A stretch of DNA of 62,914 nt from JAWXBR01 sp034440235. GTDB taxonomy: Bacteria; Bacteroidota; Ignavibacteria; Kapaibacteriales; Kapaibacteriaceae. Position numbers and translations under genes: made by a program. Below the pieces are notes generated by a model that saw only the letters and a list, made by a program, of their open reading frames with translations, did not search any database and was not told the DNA's origin. Shown piece by piece: positions 8,734-18,134 of the stretch (positions are counted from its first letter, which is position 1; the number at the start of each line of letters is the position of its first letter). The stretch is taken from positions 1 through 62,914 of the forward strand of contig JAWXBR010000034.1 of assembly GCA_034440235.1 (NCBI GenBank). The letters are read 5' to 3'.

Positions 8734-10200
8734 ATGTTTTCAAAAGTCCTTATTGCCAACCGCGGGGAGATAGCCCTGCGTGTTATTCATACGTGCCGGA
8801 GCATGGGCGTGAAGACGGTGGCTATCTATTCCGAGGCCGATGAGCAGGCCCTGCATGTGCAGGAGGCCGACGAGGCTGTGGCTATCGGAGGGTATACGCC
8901 GCGTGAGTCGTATCTGATTGCACAGAAGGTGCTCGATGCCGCCATTGCCACGCAGTGTGATGCCATTCATCCCGGGTATGGGTTTCTGAGCGAGAATGCA
9001 GAGTTCGCACGTATGGTGGCCGAAGCGGGGATGACGTTTATCGGACCCACCCCTGAGGCGATTGCAATGCTTGGCGATAAGACTGCTGCACGCGAGATTG
9101 CTATTGCTGCGAACGTGCCGGTGTCGCCGGGGTCGGACGGAGCCGTGGCTGACATCGAGGATGCACGGCGTGTAGTAGAACGCATTGGAATGCCCGTTAT
9201 CATAAAGGCAGCGGCAGGGGGCGGAGGCAAAGGAATGCGCATCGTGGAGAAGATGAGCGAGGTCGAAGCTGCATTTCGTTCTGCGCAGAATGAGGCGGTG
9301 GCGGCGTTTAACGACGGACGTGTCTTTATCGAACGCTACATTCAACAGCCGCGACATATCGAGATACAAGTTCTTGCCGATAACAATGGCACGGTGCTGT
9401 ATTTCCCCGAACGTGAATGCTCGATACAACGACGTCATCAAAAAGTAATCGAAGAATCTCCGTCGACTGCCGTAACACCAGCCGTTCGTAAAGCAATGGG
9501 TGAAGCCGCAGCGCGCTTGGTGCAAGATGCGAAGTACACAAATGCAGGTACAATAGAATTCTTGCTCGATGCAAAAGGCGAGTTCTACTTCATGGAAGTG
9601 AATACGCGTTTGCAAGTCGAACATCCGGTGACGGAAATGGTAACTGGTGTGGACTTTGTCGAGCAGCAGTTACGGATTGCAGCGGGCGAGCCCCTTACCA
9701 TGAAGCAAGAGGATATTGCGGTGCCACACGGACATGCCATTGAGTGCCGCGTGTGTGCCGAAGATGTGTTTAACGACTTCCTGCCTGACACAGGCGCTGT
9801 AAGCTTTATGCAGTTGCCCGAAGGTGATGGCATTCGCAACGACAGTGCACTGTACGAAGGGTATGCGGTTACTGTCCATTACGACCCGATGGTTGCAAAA
9901 CTTATAATCTATGCAGATAATCGCGAAGCCTGTATCGAGAAGACCATAAAAGCACTCGATAATTATCACGTTGCTGGCTTCAAGACAACGATTCCTTTTT
10001 GTCGGTTAGTGATTGACACACCAGAATTCAGAAGTGGCAACTACTCGACCTTCTTTGTAAAAGAACACTGGCCTCTAAAACAACCCGAATCATTCCTATC
10101 GATGTTAGCCGGAGCAGCCGCAAGCGGGTTCGTTCAAGAAATAACACGTCGCACACCAATCGAACAACCCACCGATACGAATGCCATCGTTCATGCCTGA
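8734..10200 (+). CDS. accC: Acetyl-CoA carboxylase biotin carboxylase subunit
   Basis: Carboxylates the biotin of BCCP with bicarbonate and ATP, the first half of malonyl-CoA synthesis. I start it at MFSKVLIANRGEIALRV (ATG 8734), the canonical N-terminus; a longer frame to 8668 has no family support. The ATP-grasp glycine loop is AAAGGGGKGMRIV. The substrate motif EMNTRLQVEHPVTE is seen as EVNTRLQVEHPVTE (about 289-302). The 488-residue length is slightly more than the 450 of E. coli because of a C-terminal extension. No accB gene is adjacent. It reads into purL. Confidence 0.93.
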   Translation: MFSKVLIANRGEIALRVIHTCRSMGVKTVAIYSEADEQALHVQEADEAVAIGGYTPRESYLIAQKVLDAAIATQCDAIHPGYGFLSENAEFARMVAEAGMTFIGPTPEAIAMLGDKTAAREIAIAANVPVSPGSDGAVADIEDARRVVERIGMPVIIKAAAGGGGKGMRIVEKMSEVEAAFRSAQNEAVAAFNDGRVFIERYIQQPRHIEIQVLADNNGTVLYFPERECSIQRRHQKVIEESPSTAVTPAVRKAMGEAAARLVQDAKYTNAGTIEFLLDAKGEFYFMEVNTRLQVEHPVTEMVTGVDFVEQQLRIAAGEPLTMKQEDIAVPHGHAIECRVCAEDVFNDFLPDTGAVSFMQLPEGDGIRNDSALYEGYAVTVHYDPMVAKLIIYADNREACIEKTIKALDNYHVAGFKTTIPFCRLVIDTPEFRSGNYSTFFVKEHWPLKQPESFLSMLAGAAASGFVQEITRRTPIEQPTDTNAIVHA

Positions 10201-10210
10201 GTCAACAACA

Positions 10211-12463
10211 ATGTCAACACAAACACCCTACACTGAACTTGAAGTAACTGCCGAAACAGCAAAAGAGCTGGGCCTCACCCCCGACGAGTACACCGCTATA
10301 TGCGAGGTGCTTGGCCGGACACCATCCTACACTGAACTTGGTGTGTATTCGGTGATGTGGAGCGAACACTGCTCGTATAAAAATTCTATCGCGCTGCTAA
10401 AGACGTTACCTCGCAAGGGCAAACGCATGATGGTGGAAGCGGGAGAAGAAAATGCTGGCGTTATTGATATTGGAGAAGGTTACGGTGTTGCATTTAAGAT
10501 TGAATCGCATAACCACCCAAGTGCAGTCGAACCGTTTCAAGGGGCTGCCACGGGCGTAGGGGGCATCCTTCGCGACATTTTCACCATGGGTGCGCGTCCG
10601 ATTGCGGCATTGAACTCGTTGCGATTTGGCGAACCGGATACGGAACGGACGAAGTACCTCATAAAAGGCGTTGTGCATGGCATCGGACATTACGGCAATT
10701 GCTTTGGTGTGCCGACGGTTGCGGGTGAGGTGTACTTCGACCGTTGTTATACCGATAACCCATTAGTAAATGCGATGGCCGTTGGTGTGCTCAAGGCAGA
10801 TGCCATGGCTTCGGCTACGGCAGAGGGTGTGGGGAACCCAGTGTTTATTATGGGGTCGGCAACGGGACGTGATGGCATTCACGGCGCGTCGTTGCTTGCT
10901 TCGCGCGAGTTCGACGAGCTGACGGAAAACATGCGTCCGACCGTACAAGTGGGCGACCCATTCGCAGAAAAACTTCTGCTCGAATCGTCACTCGAGCTCA
11001 TACGTGCAGGTGTTGTTGTTGGCATGCAAGACATGGGTGCCGCTGGTATTAGCTGCTCGACCTCTGAGATGAGTGCAAAGGGTGGCGTTGGAATGCGCAT
11101 CGATCTCGATCTAGTACCACTGCGCGAAGCAGGGATGTCGGCGTATGAAATTATGTTGTCGGAGTCGCAAGAGCGTATGCTGGTCGTTGTGAAAAAGGGA
11201 AGCGAAGAGCAGGCATTGCAGATTTGCGAAAAGTGGGATGTGCCGTTTATTCAGATTGGCGAAGTCACTGCTGACGGATTTATTGACGTAACACGTAATG
11301 GTAAACTAGTAACACATCTTCCTGCACACTCACTTGTGCTTGGTGGTGGCGCACCTGTGTACACACGCGAAAAGACAGAGCCCGACTATCTGAAGATGAC
11401 ACGGCGTGCAATCGATCACGGTCCGTTCCTTCAAACCCTTGAGTGCACCTCGATCCTCATGCGTCTGCTTGCTTCTCCAACCATAGCAAGCAAGCGCTGG
11501 ATTTACGAACAATACGATTCGCAAGTCGGCACAAATTCTGTTGTCCGTTTCGACGGCGATGCTGCAGTTCTGCGCATCAAGGAACTCCCCGGACGCGCCG
11601 TTGCTGTGACAACAGATTGCAACAGTCGCTACGTGTACTTAAACCCGCATCGTGGTGCAATGATTGCCGTTGCCGAAGCTGCACGCAACTGCGTGTGTGT
11701 TGGGGCACAACCCGTTGCAATTACGAACTGTTTGAACTTTGGAAATCCATACGATCCTGAAGTGTTTTGGCAGTTCTCAGAGGCTATTCGTGGAATGGGT
11801 GATGCATGTCGTGCGTTCGACACACCTGTTACGGGCGGTAATGTTAGCTTTCACAACGAGTCGCAATCACACGCGGTGTTTCCGACGCCGACGATTGGAA
11901 TGCTCGGACTCATTGATGACATCGATACTGTTGTTGGTTCTGCATTCACAGATAACAACCAGCACATTCACATGCTCGGATGGCAACGCAACGAGCTTGG
12001 TGGCTCTGAATACATGAAGGTTGTGAAGGGCAAGCTGGCAGGGGACGCACCGTTCATCGATCTGGACGAAGAAGTCCGTCTACAGAAACTCACGCTCGAG
12101 CTTATTCGCGATGGCATTGCAGCGTGTGCGCACGATTGTGCAGAAGGTGGACTCCTTGTAGCACTCGCCGAGATGTCGATGGGTAACGGCATTGGTGCTG
12201 ATATCGCATTCCCATTTGAAAAACATGCAGGTCATCTATTTGGTGAAGCACAGTCGCGGATTATCATCAGCGCAGCCCCTTCACAGAGAGATGAGATACG
12301 TTCGAGGTGTGAAGCTGCGTCGGTACCGTTCGTAACGCTTGGAACAACAGGTGGTAATAGGTTCGTCGTTGCCGACCTTGTAGACTGCTCGGTCGAAGAT
12401 CTGCGTGAGTCTTATGAAGGTGCGTTGCCACGCATTATGGCGTCATCACTTACACCGGCATGA
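10211..12463 (+). CDS. purL: Phosphoribosylformylglycinamidine synthase subunit PurL
   Basis: Catalyses ATP-dependent conversion of FGAR to FGAM in purine synthesis, as the small type that works with PurQ and PurS, neither of which is adjacent. Motifs: YSVMWSEHCSYKNS, the ATP/Mg site KIESHNHPSAVEPFQGAATG, GMQDMGAAGI, and the second half with ALNCLNF-like TNCLNFGNP and PVTGGNVSFHNES. About 750 residues, normal for the family. The start is uncertain among in-frame ATGs at 10181, 10193 and 10211; the first two overlap the end of accC, and 10211 gives the usual N-terminus. Probable operon accC-purL-doxX. Confidence 0.94.
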   Translation: MSTQTPYTELEVTAETAKELGLTPDEYTAICEVLGRTPSYTELGVYSVMWSEHCSYKNSIALLKTLPRKGKRMMVEAGEENAGVIDIGEGYGVAFKIESHNHPSAVEPFQGAATGVGGILRDIFTMGARPIAALNSLRFGEPDTERTKYLIKGVVHGIGHYGNCFGVPTVAGEVYFDRCYTDNPLVNAMAVGVLKADAMASATAEGVGNPVFIMGSATGRDGIHGASLLASREFDELTENMRPTVQVGDPFAEKLLLESSLELIRAGVVVGMQDMGAAGISCSTSEMSAKGGVGMRIDLDLVPLREAGMSAYEIMLSESQERMLVVVKKGSEEQALQICEKWDVPFIQIGEVTADGFIDVTRNGKLVTHLPAHSLVLGGGAPVYTREKTEPDYLKMTRRAIDHGPFLQTLECTSILMRLLASPTIASKRWIYEQYDSQVGTNSVVRFDGDAAVLRIKELPGRAVAVTTDCNSRYVYLNPHRGAMIAVAEAARNCVCVGAQPVAITNCLNFGNPYDPEVFWQFSEAIRGMGDACRAFDTPVTGGNVSFHNESQSHAVFPTPTIGMLGLIDDIDTVVGSAFTDNNQHIHMLGWQRNELGGSEYMKVVKGKLAGDAPFIDLDEEVRLQKLTLELIRDGIAACAHDCAEGGLLVALAEMSMGNGIGADIAFPFEKHAGHLFGEAQSRIIISAAPSQRDEIRSRCEAASVPFVTLGTTGGNRFVVADLVDCSVEDLRESYEGALPRIMASSLTPA

Positions 12464-12464
12464 T

Positions 12465-12932
12465 ATGTCTATGCACTTCCGCTCTTACAAACACTTCCTA
12501 ACAGACCCATGGATGGTCGGCACGTGGACGGTAATTCTGCGCGTAGCGCTGGGTATGCTGTTGGTGTACCACGGCTCCTCGAAAGTTTTTGACGGCACGG
12601 CAGGCATGACAGAAAAGCTAACGTCTTATGGATGGCCCCTTGCGGGCTTTCAAGCGTTTCTTGCAACGTATACAGAATTTCTTGGTGGTGTGCTCTTGAT
12701 TGTTGGACTCTTTACACGTCCCGCAGCAATCATGAGCATTGGTTTGTTCTCTATCATCGTCTTTGTCTTTTTCATGAACGATCCGTTCAGCAAGAAAGAA
12801 CTGCCAGTCGTCTTCCTGCTCTTATCGATGCTGGTATTCTTCTTCGGTCCAGGTCGCGTTAGCGTCGACTACTACCTCTTCAAGAAAAACGCAGCGCCCG
12901 CACCGGACTTACCCTCGAAGCGAGTATCATAG
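12465..12932 (+). CDS. DoxX-family membrane protein
   Basis: A 155-residue protein with four predicted membrane helices and the DoxX signature: an early ILRVALGMLLVYHGSSKVF helix, then FLATYTEFLGGVLLIVGLF and RPAAIMSIGLFSIIVFVFF. DoxX proteins are linked to redox or sulfur metabolism, but the biochemical role here is unknown. ATG at 12465 starts one base after the purL stop. Its last 53 bases overlap, in the convergent direction, the 3' end of the permease gene at 12880. Confidence 0.85.
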   Translation: MSMHFRSYKHFLTDPWMVGTWTVILRVALGMLLVYHGSSKVFDGTAGMTEKLTSYGWPLAGFQAFLATYTEFLGGVLLIVGLFTRPAAIMSIGLFSIIVFVFFMNDPFSKKELPVVFLLLSMLVFFFGPGRVSVDYYLFKKNAAPAPDLPSKRVS

Positions 12933-14151
12933 GTATCACACTTGCCACCAGGCACAATACAAGCGTAACCGAAGGCACAAGTACAAACGGTAAGGGGCTC
13001 AGGGAAACGGGCAACGCCGATAAATAATAGATGGTGCCATCGAGCCGAATAAACTCGAAGTATTTCTGCGCTAGAATAAATGTCAGCGAAACGCCCGTGC
13101 CCAGCAAAATGCCTGTGATGCCAATGCGGAGTCCGTTCAGCGCAAACACCGACATAATCGACCTCGACGTCATGCCCAGACATCGTAATACGGCTACACT
13201 GCGTGACTTCTCAACAACGGCAATAAGTAGCGTCGAGATAATAGTAAACACTGCAACTATACTGATTAGACCTAGAACAATTGGTATGGGTTCTTTCTGT
13301 AATGCAATCCACGAAGCCATCGACTGAAAACGTTGTGTGTAGGTCTGTGGGAACAGACGGGGTCCGATAACCGGACCAATCATGGTCGCCATCACATCTG
13401 CATCCATGTCTGTGTCATCTGGGTACACAGCTAGTCCAGAAATCTCTGACGGCTGCATACGAAGCGCAGATTGCAATGCTGTGATGTCCATTACAACCAC
13501 CGCATCGTCGAACGACTGCATGCCCGAACGAATTACACCGCGCACTCTAACCGTGAACAACATCGGCTCGGTCGATGTGCTCGACGAACTCGATGCATAC
13601 ACAACGAGCGTATCACCAGCGTTTAGACCGAGTCGCGTAGCCAAGTCCACACCAACAAGCGCCCCTTGCGAAGCAGCCCCTGATGCATTGTTAACCCTTT
13701 GCGAAGGGGCCCCTGGTGCATTGATAGCCCCTTGCGAAGCAGCCCCTTGCCAGTTGACAATAGCTTCGTTCAAGACCGCCATACGTTTAGGCGTTGCGCC
13801 GAGGAGGAGGATGCCGTCGACGCCCTTGCGTGTGCGGGCGAGTGCTTCGCGCGAGACGATGGGGTCGACTTCTTTAATTCCCTCGACGTTTTTGACGGCA
13901 GCGATTACCTTATCGGATTCGGGTATGGTTTGTCCGAAGATCGGACGTATCTCGATCGGTGCTGCAAACTGTGTTGCTGTTGCAACGATGGCTTCTTCGT
14001 AGCCGCGTAACACGCTCATCGCAACAATTAATGCAATGCAGCCCAGGGCAACGCTAACAACCGACACAATAGTCGTGAACCGCGCAAAGCCGTTACCGCG
14101 AAGTGAAAACGCAAAGCGAGAGGCTATAAGAGTTGGGAGACTCAAGGGCAA
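12880..14151 (-). CDS. FtsX-like ABC permease (LolC/LolE type)
   Basis: A 423-residue inner-membrane permease. An N-terminal helix (TTIVSVVSVALGCIALIVAMS) is followed by a large periplasmic domain (about 50-285) and three C-terminal helices of the FtsX fold (about 290-420). This matches the LolC/E family that releases lipoproteins from the inner membrane, although MacB-type roles cannot be excluded. No LolD-type ATPase gene is adjacent. The periplasmic domain carries an unusual insertion of three 11-residue repeats (GAASQGAINAP-like). The 3' end overlaps doxX by 53 bp. Confidence 0.8.
   Translation of the reverse strand: MPLSLPTLIASRFAFSLRGNGFARFTTIVSVVSVALGCIALIVAMSVLRGYEEAIVATATQFAAPIEIRPIFGQTIPESDKVIAAVKNVEGIKEVDPIVSREALARTRKGVDGILLLGATPKRMAVLNEAIVNWQGAASQGAINAPGAPSQRVNNASGAASQGALVGVDLATRLGLNAGDTLVVYASSSSSTSTEPMLFTVRVRGVIRSGMQSFDDAVVVMDITALQSALRMQPSEISGLAVYPDDTDMDADVMATMIGPVIGPRLFPQTYTQRFQSMASWIALQKEPIPIVLGLISIVAVFTIISTLLIAVVEKSRSVAVLRCLGMTSRSIMSVFALNGLRIGITGILLGTGVSLTFILAQKYFEFIRLDGTIYYLSALPVSLSPLPFVLVPSVTLVLCLVASVIPMILASRVSPVRALRFS
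13661..13759 (+). repeat. Three 33-bp tandem repeats inside the permease gene
   Basis: Units begin at 13661, 13694 and 13727, each starting (G/A)CCC(C/T)TTGCGAAG. In the minus-strand protein they give GAASQGAINAP, GAPSQRVNNAS and GAASQGALVG. The 33-bp period keeps the frame. This looks like slippage expansion in a surface loop of the periplasmic domain. Confidence 0.75.
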
Positions 14152-14287
14152 CCGGAATGTAGAAAAGGGTTTTCGTCATTTCACGACACGAACAGAAGTC
14201 GCAACGTGTTGTGCGAATGCGAATGGGTTCTTGAAAATAAGGACAGTGCCGCAATCAAATACGATGTTGCTGAAGCTTAGGCTAATA

Positions 14288-15058
14288 CTAAAGCCGGTAC
14301 ATCACGCAAAGTGATAGGTCTATAGCATTCACACGGAGACTACGCACAGCACTTATCGGTGCGAAACCGAATCTGTATCCAGCAAGAATTTGAACCGTAG
14401 CGTCCTTAACGACGAAGGCTTTTCCGATTTCCAAATCAAAGGCAACTAACACCGTAGGCATGTCTTCGATTTCCTGATCGTACAGACGTACGGGTTTGTC
14501 AACATCAAAAACAGGGTGATGCCCACTGGCAGCAAACATCGAGTCAGCGTAGGCGGAATCTAACCTTGAGTTGGGAGCGGAGACATACCGTACAGTTGAA
14601 GCTATCCTGCTGTTCACATTGAAACGAACCGGTAAACCTAATTCTATAGAAAATCCAATGGGAAGTTGAATCGCCACGGCCGGACGCAAGAACGCATCAA
14701 ACACCGAAACATCAAGATCATACTCCAGACCCGATTCTGTGTATGAGCCATCTGGGTTTATTGCTCTAAATCCCCACCCAGGTTCGGTATTCGATCCTGA
14801 CATACTATGAATTCCGATATCCGCACTTACGGTAAATGTTTGATTTAAGTCTGTGCCGACACCCATTGAGAAACTTCGATACGGACCTTTAAAGCTATAG
14901 TGTGATGGATATAGAATTGCAGGTGAATTCAGGATTGGCTTAACGTCACCATCGAACAACGCATTCCCGTACGATATTTTACTGCGTAAAATCAAACCAT
15001 CGTCAGCACGAGCATTGACGACAATGATCAATACAGCAACAAAACAGACACAACGCAT
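14288..15058 (-). CDS. Exported barrel-like protein, paralogue 1
   Basis: A 256-residue protein of unknown function with a signal peptide (CFVAVLIIVVNARA). The rest is rich in alternating hydrophobic strands and Gly/Tyr, ending DLSLCVMYRL with a C-terminal Leu, consistent with an outer-membrane beta-barrel. It is a paralogue of the next gene: FDAFLRPAVAIQLPIGF here matches FDGYIRPSVAIDLPLGI there, and both begin with a ...LRxxxSYG block after the signal peptide. The start has GGGGGAG just upstream. I cannot assign a ligand or process. Confidence 0.65.
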   Translation of the reverse strand: MRCVCFVAVLIIVVNARADDGLILRSKISYGNALFDGDVKPILNSPAILYPSHYSFKGPYRSFSMGVGTDLNQTFTVSADIGIHSMSGSNTEPGWGFRAINPDGSYTESGLEYDLDVSVFDAFLRPAVAIQLPIGFSIELGLPVRFNVNSRIASTVRYVSAPNSRLDSAYADSMFAASGHHPVFDVDKPVRLYDQEIEDMPTVLVAFDLEIGKAFVVKDATVQILAGYRFGFAPISAVRSLRVNAIDLSLCVMYRL

Positions 15059-15135
15059 AACTCCCCCAATTTTGTGCGACTATATGATGTGAGCTACTAC
15101 CCGAAGTAAGCGACTATTGATGATCTCTTCTGCAA

Positions 15136-15890
15136 CTATAAGCGATAAAGAAATGCGAGCGTACCTGCAAGCGCATAACTCCTTACTCGAGCATCAAGGA
15201 TCATATCTGTTAGTCCGATTTGTTCATCGCCTGAAGTTGAATTGTGACATCGTCGATGACAAACGATTTGCCAACCGCTATATCGATGTCTATGCGTGTA
15301 GGAGGAAGGCTGGGAATCGGACCCCTACTGGTTACCATCGCTCGATCGTTATCGAATAATATGACACCAGGCGCTTCCTGTCTATCAAATACGACGCTAT
15401 CATCTGAGATTAAGCGGAGTACAATAGTCACGTTATTTGATGCGTTGAATAAAATTCTCGCGCCACATTCTGCTGTTATGCCCAGCGGTAGGTCTATGGC
15501 AACCGAAGGTCGAATATATCCATCGAAAAGCGAGATGCTACCCTCGTACTGAACAACGCAAAAGATGACTTTGCCGTTCGGATCGAGAGAAGGTAGCGAA
15601 TCACCTGGGATCTGTCCGTATGCGACCATGGTCTGAACGCCACCGTCGATGCTAAAATGTCCGATTCCAAGAAATGAAATTCCCAGGCCAACAGATTGCG
15701 ACGAATAAATTCCGTTGAAGTCCCCGAACGATGGACACACCTCCTGCCCAGCTACTGCCAGTGTGGTACCTGTAAACCACGACTTTCCATATGACAGTCG
15801 ATAGCGCAATGAGATGTCGCCATCGGATGCTGCTGTCGCACTGACGATGCCGAAGATGAAGACCGCCAACATAGAAGTGCGCACGAACAT
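15136..15890 (-). pseudogene. Exported barrel-like protein, paralogue 2, 3' frameshift
   Basis: The first 218 codons (15890 down to about 15237) encode a signal peptide (MLAVFIFGIVSATA) and a barrel-like body paralogous to the gene at 14288. The frame then breaks: after DVTIQLQ it reads a few unrelated residues to a TAA at 15210. In the neighbouring frame the sequence continues GDEQIGLTDMILDARVRSYA and ALAGTLAFLYRL to a TAG at 15136-15138, matching the paralogue's end VRSLRVNAIDLSLCVMYRL. A single indel near 15225-15240 explains it. It is either a true inactivating mutation or a sequence error; the C-terminal strand needed for barrel insertion would be lost. Confidence 0.7.
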
Positions 15891-15945
15891 TACCCCTATA
15901 AAAACTCATACGCTCACGGCTAACAATCGCATTCCGGTCCTTGTT

Positions 15946-16791
15946 CTATCCTTCGTGATCGTAAAAGCCCTTCTTGGTTTTGCGGCCGTGAAGGCCTGCG
16001 TCGACGTATTGCTGTTGAAGTAGCGAAGGGTTGAAGCGTGGTTCGTTGAAGTAGCCGGCGTACATCGATTTTGTGACGTCGAGGTTCACGTCGACGCCGA
16101 TGAGGTCCATGAGTTCGAACGGACCCATTTTGAAGCCGAGGGCTTTCATAAGTGTGTCGACTTGAGGAATGGATGCGGCGTTTTCCATGACGATGCGCTG
16201 CGCCTCATTGTAAAAATTTCTAGCAACGCGATTCACAACAAAGCCCGGCACGTCTTTCGCCACGATTGGTTTCTTGCTTAGTCCGTTGGCGAATTCTACA
16301 CAGGCGGTTACGGTTGGATCTGACGTAAGTGTACCCTTTACTACTTCAACCAGCTTCATGATATGCGCGGGGTTGAAGAAATGTAATCCCGCAAATCGGG
16401 TAGGGGTCTTTAGACAGGACGAAAGGGCAGTAATGGATATCGAAGATGTGTTCGATGTGAGAAGTGCATCTGGACGACACAACGCTTCGAGTTTGATAAA
16501 CAATGCCTGCTTTATTTCGAGGTTCTCGAGAATAGCTTCGATTACGATGTCAGAATTCGCAAGTCCGTCGAGCGTGGTGCTCGTTGAAAGACGAGAGAGG
16601 GAAGACTCGCGGTCTTCTGCAGACATCTTGCCCTTTTCGACGCTCTTTGCGAGCTGGTCTGCAATGTTCTTATCGGCACTTGCGAGCGTCGTAAGAATTG
16701 CATCGAACAGCACAACGGTATGTCCCGCTGCGAGCGACGCAATGGCAATACCGCGGCCCATGGTTCCAGCACCGCATATTCCAACGATCAT
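15946..16791 (-). CDS. hbd: 3-hydroxybutyryl-CoA dehydrogenase
   Basis: NAD(P)-dependent oxidation/reduction of 3-hydroxyacyl-CoA, in butanoate or fatty-acid metabolism. The N-terminal Rossmann motif is GICGAGTMGRGIA (4-16). The family signature HFFNPAHIMKLVEVV lies at about 136-150, with the catalytic His-Glu pair, and VPGFVVNRVARN opens the dimerisation domain. The 281-residue length fits a single-domain enzyme without the crotonase fusion. GGAG lies about eight bases before the ATG. It follows kbl by 55 bp on the same strand, so co-transcription is likely. Confidence 0.92.
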   Translation of the reverse strand: MIVGICGAGTMGRGIAIASLAAGHTVVLFDAILTTLASADKNIADQLAKSVEKGKMSAEDRESSLSRLSTSTTLDGLANSDIVIEAILENLEIKQALFIKLEALCRPDALLTSNTSSISITALSSCLKTPTRFAGLHFFNPAHIMKLVEVVKGTLTSDPTVTACVEFANGLSKKPIVAKDVPGFVVNRVARNFYNEAQRIVMENAASIPQVDTLMKALGFKMGPFELMDLIGVDVNLDVTKSMYAGYFNEPRFNPSLLQQQYVDAGLHGRKTKKGFYDHEG

Positions 16792-16846
16792 CGATTAGCT
16801 CCGAGGTCGTTGGTAAAAAACGTTATCATCGTCGATAGACCTTCGA

Positions 16847-18061
16847 TCATTGAAGTACTCCGGCTTTTAGTACACCAAGTATTTTACCGACGCGTTCGAA
16901 TGCATCGACACATGCATCGAGGTGTGCGCGTGTGTGTGCAGCGGATACCTGTACACGTATGCGGGCTTTGTCTTTCGGAACGACGGGGTAGAAGAAGCCG
17001 ACGACGTAGATGCCTTCTTCGAGTAACAGTTCGGACATCTTTTGCGACAGCGCCGCATCGTATAACATGACAGGCACAATAGGATGTGTGCCCGGCACGA
17101 TATCGAATCCTAGTGCACTCATGCGCTCGCGGAAATACGTTGTGTTTTCTTCGAGTGTGTCGCGCAGCGAAGTTGTCGAGCTGAGCAGCTTCATGGTTGC
17201 AATGCCAGCGCCGACGATGGCGGGCGGAAGGGAGTTCGAGAAGAGGTACGGACGTGATCGCTGACGCAGCAACTCGATGATCTCCTTGCGTCCAGTCGTA
17301 AAGCCCCCTATGCCCCCTCCCATTGCCTTGCCGAGTGTGCCAGTGATAATGTCAACACGTCCGGTTACACCGCAATGCTCAACAACGCCACGTCCGTTCT
17401 TGCCCATGAAGCCCATCGAGTGACACTCATCGACCATCACAAGCGCTTCGTATTTGTCGGCGAGGTCGCAGATTTTGTCGAGAGGTGCAATGGTACCGTC
17501 CATCGAAAACACAGCATCGGTGGCGATTAAAATGTTACGGACACCTTCGGCGCGGGCTGAGTTCAAATGTTCTTCGAGCTCTTGCATGTTACACGATGCA
17601 TAGCGATAACGTTTTGCTTTACAAAGGCGCACACCATCGATAATCGAGGCATGGTTCAAAGAGTCGCTAATGATTGCATCGTTTTCTCCCAGCAGAGGTT
17701 CGAACACGCCGCCGTTTGCATCGAAGCATGCAGCGTAGAGAATGGTGTCGTCGGTCTGACAGAATTCGGCGATGTGCCGTTCGAGTTCTTTGTGAATGTC
17801 CTGCGTACCACAGATAAAGCGCACGCTCGACATACCAAAACCGTGCGAATCGAGTGCGTCTTTTGCAGCTGCGATGATGTCGGGGTGCGAGGAAAGTCCG
17901 AGGTAATTGTTCGCGCAGAAATTCAGCACGGGCCGTGCAGATCCGCTGACCGTAATCTCGGGTCCCTGTGGCGATGTAATAATGCGTTCGCTTTTGAACA
18001 ATCCCGCTTCGCGTATCGACGCAAGCTCGTTCGTAAGCTGCTCTTTAAAAGAACCGTACAT
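16847..18061 (-). CDS. kbl: Glycine C-acetyltransferase (2-amino-3-ketobutyrate CoA ligase)
   Basis: PLP enzyme that cleaves 2-amino-3-oxobutyrate with CoA to glycine and acetyl-CoA in threonine breakdown. I start it at MYGSFKEQLTNEL (ATG 18061), giving 404 residues, close to the usual 398. Seen motifs are NFCANNYLGLS near the N-terminus, VDECHSMGFMGKNGRG and the PLP-lysine segment TLGKAMGGGIGGF. Other alpha-oxoamine synthases (BioF, HemA) share the fold, but CANNYLGLS and the overall sequence favour Kbl. No threonine dehydrogenase is adjacent; hbd follows. Confidence 0.9.
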   Translation of the reverse strand: MYGSFKEQLTNELASIREAGLFKSERIITSPQGPEITVSGSARPVLNFCANNYLGLSSHPDIIAAAKDALDSHGFGMSSVRFICGTQDIHKELERHIAEFCQTDDTILYAACFDANGGVFEPLLGENDAIISDSLNHASIIDGVRLCKAKRYRYASCNMQELEEHLNSARAEGVRNILIATDAVFSMDGTIAPLDKICDLADKYEALVMVDECHSMGFMGKNGRGVVEHCGVTGRVDIITGTLGKAMGGGIGGFTTGRKEIIELLRQRSRPYLFSNSLPPAIVGAGIATMKLLSSTTSLRDTLEENTTYFRERMSALGFDIVPGTHPIVPVMLYDAALSQKMSELLLEEGIYVVGFFYPVVPKDKARIRVQVSAAHTRAHLDACVDAFERVGKILGVLKAGVLQ

Positions 18062-18134
18062 GATGCTCCGTATGCGTAGTGAACGGTGCAAATATCGCTC
18101 TGAAAGGCGATCTGAATGGTATCTTTGTGTCGTA

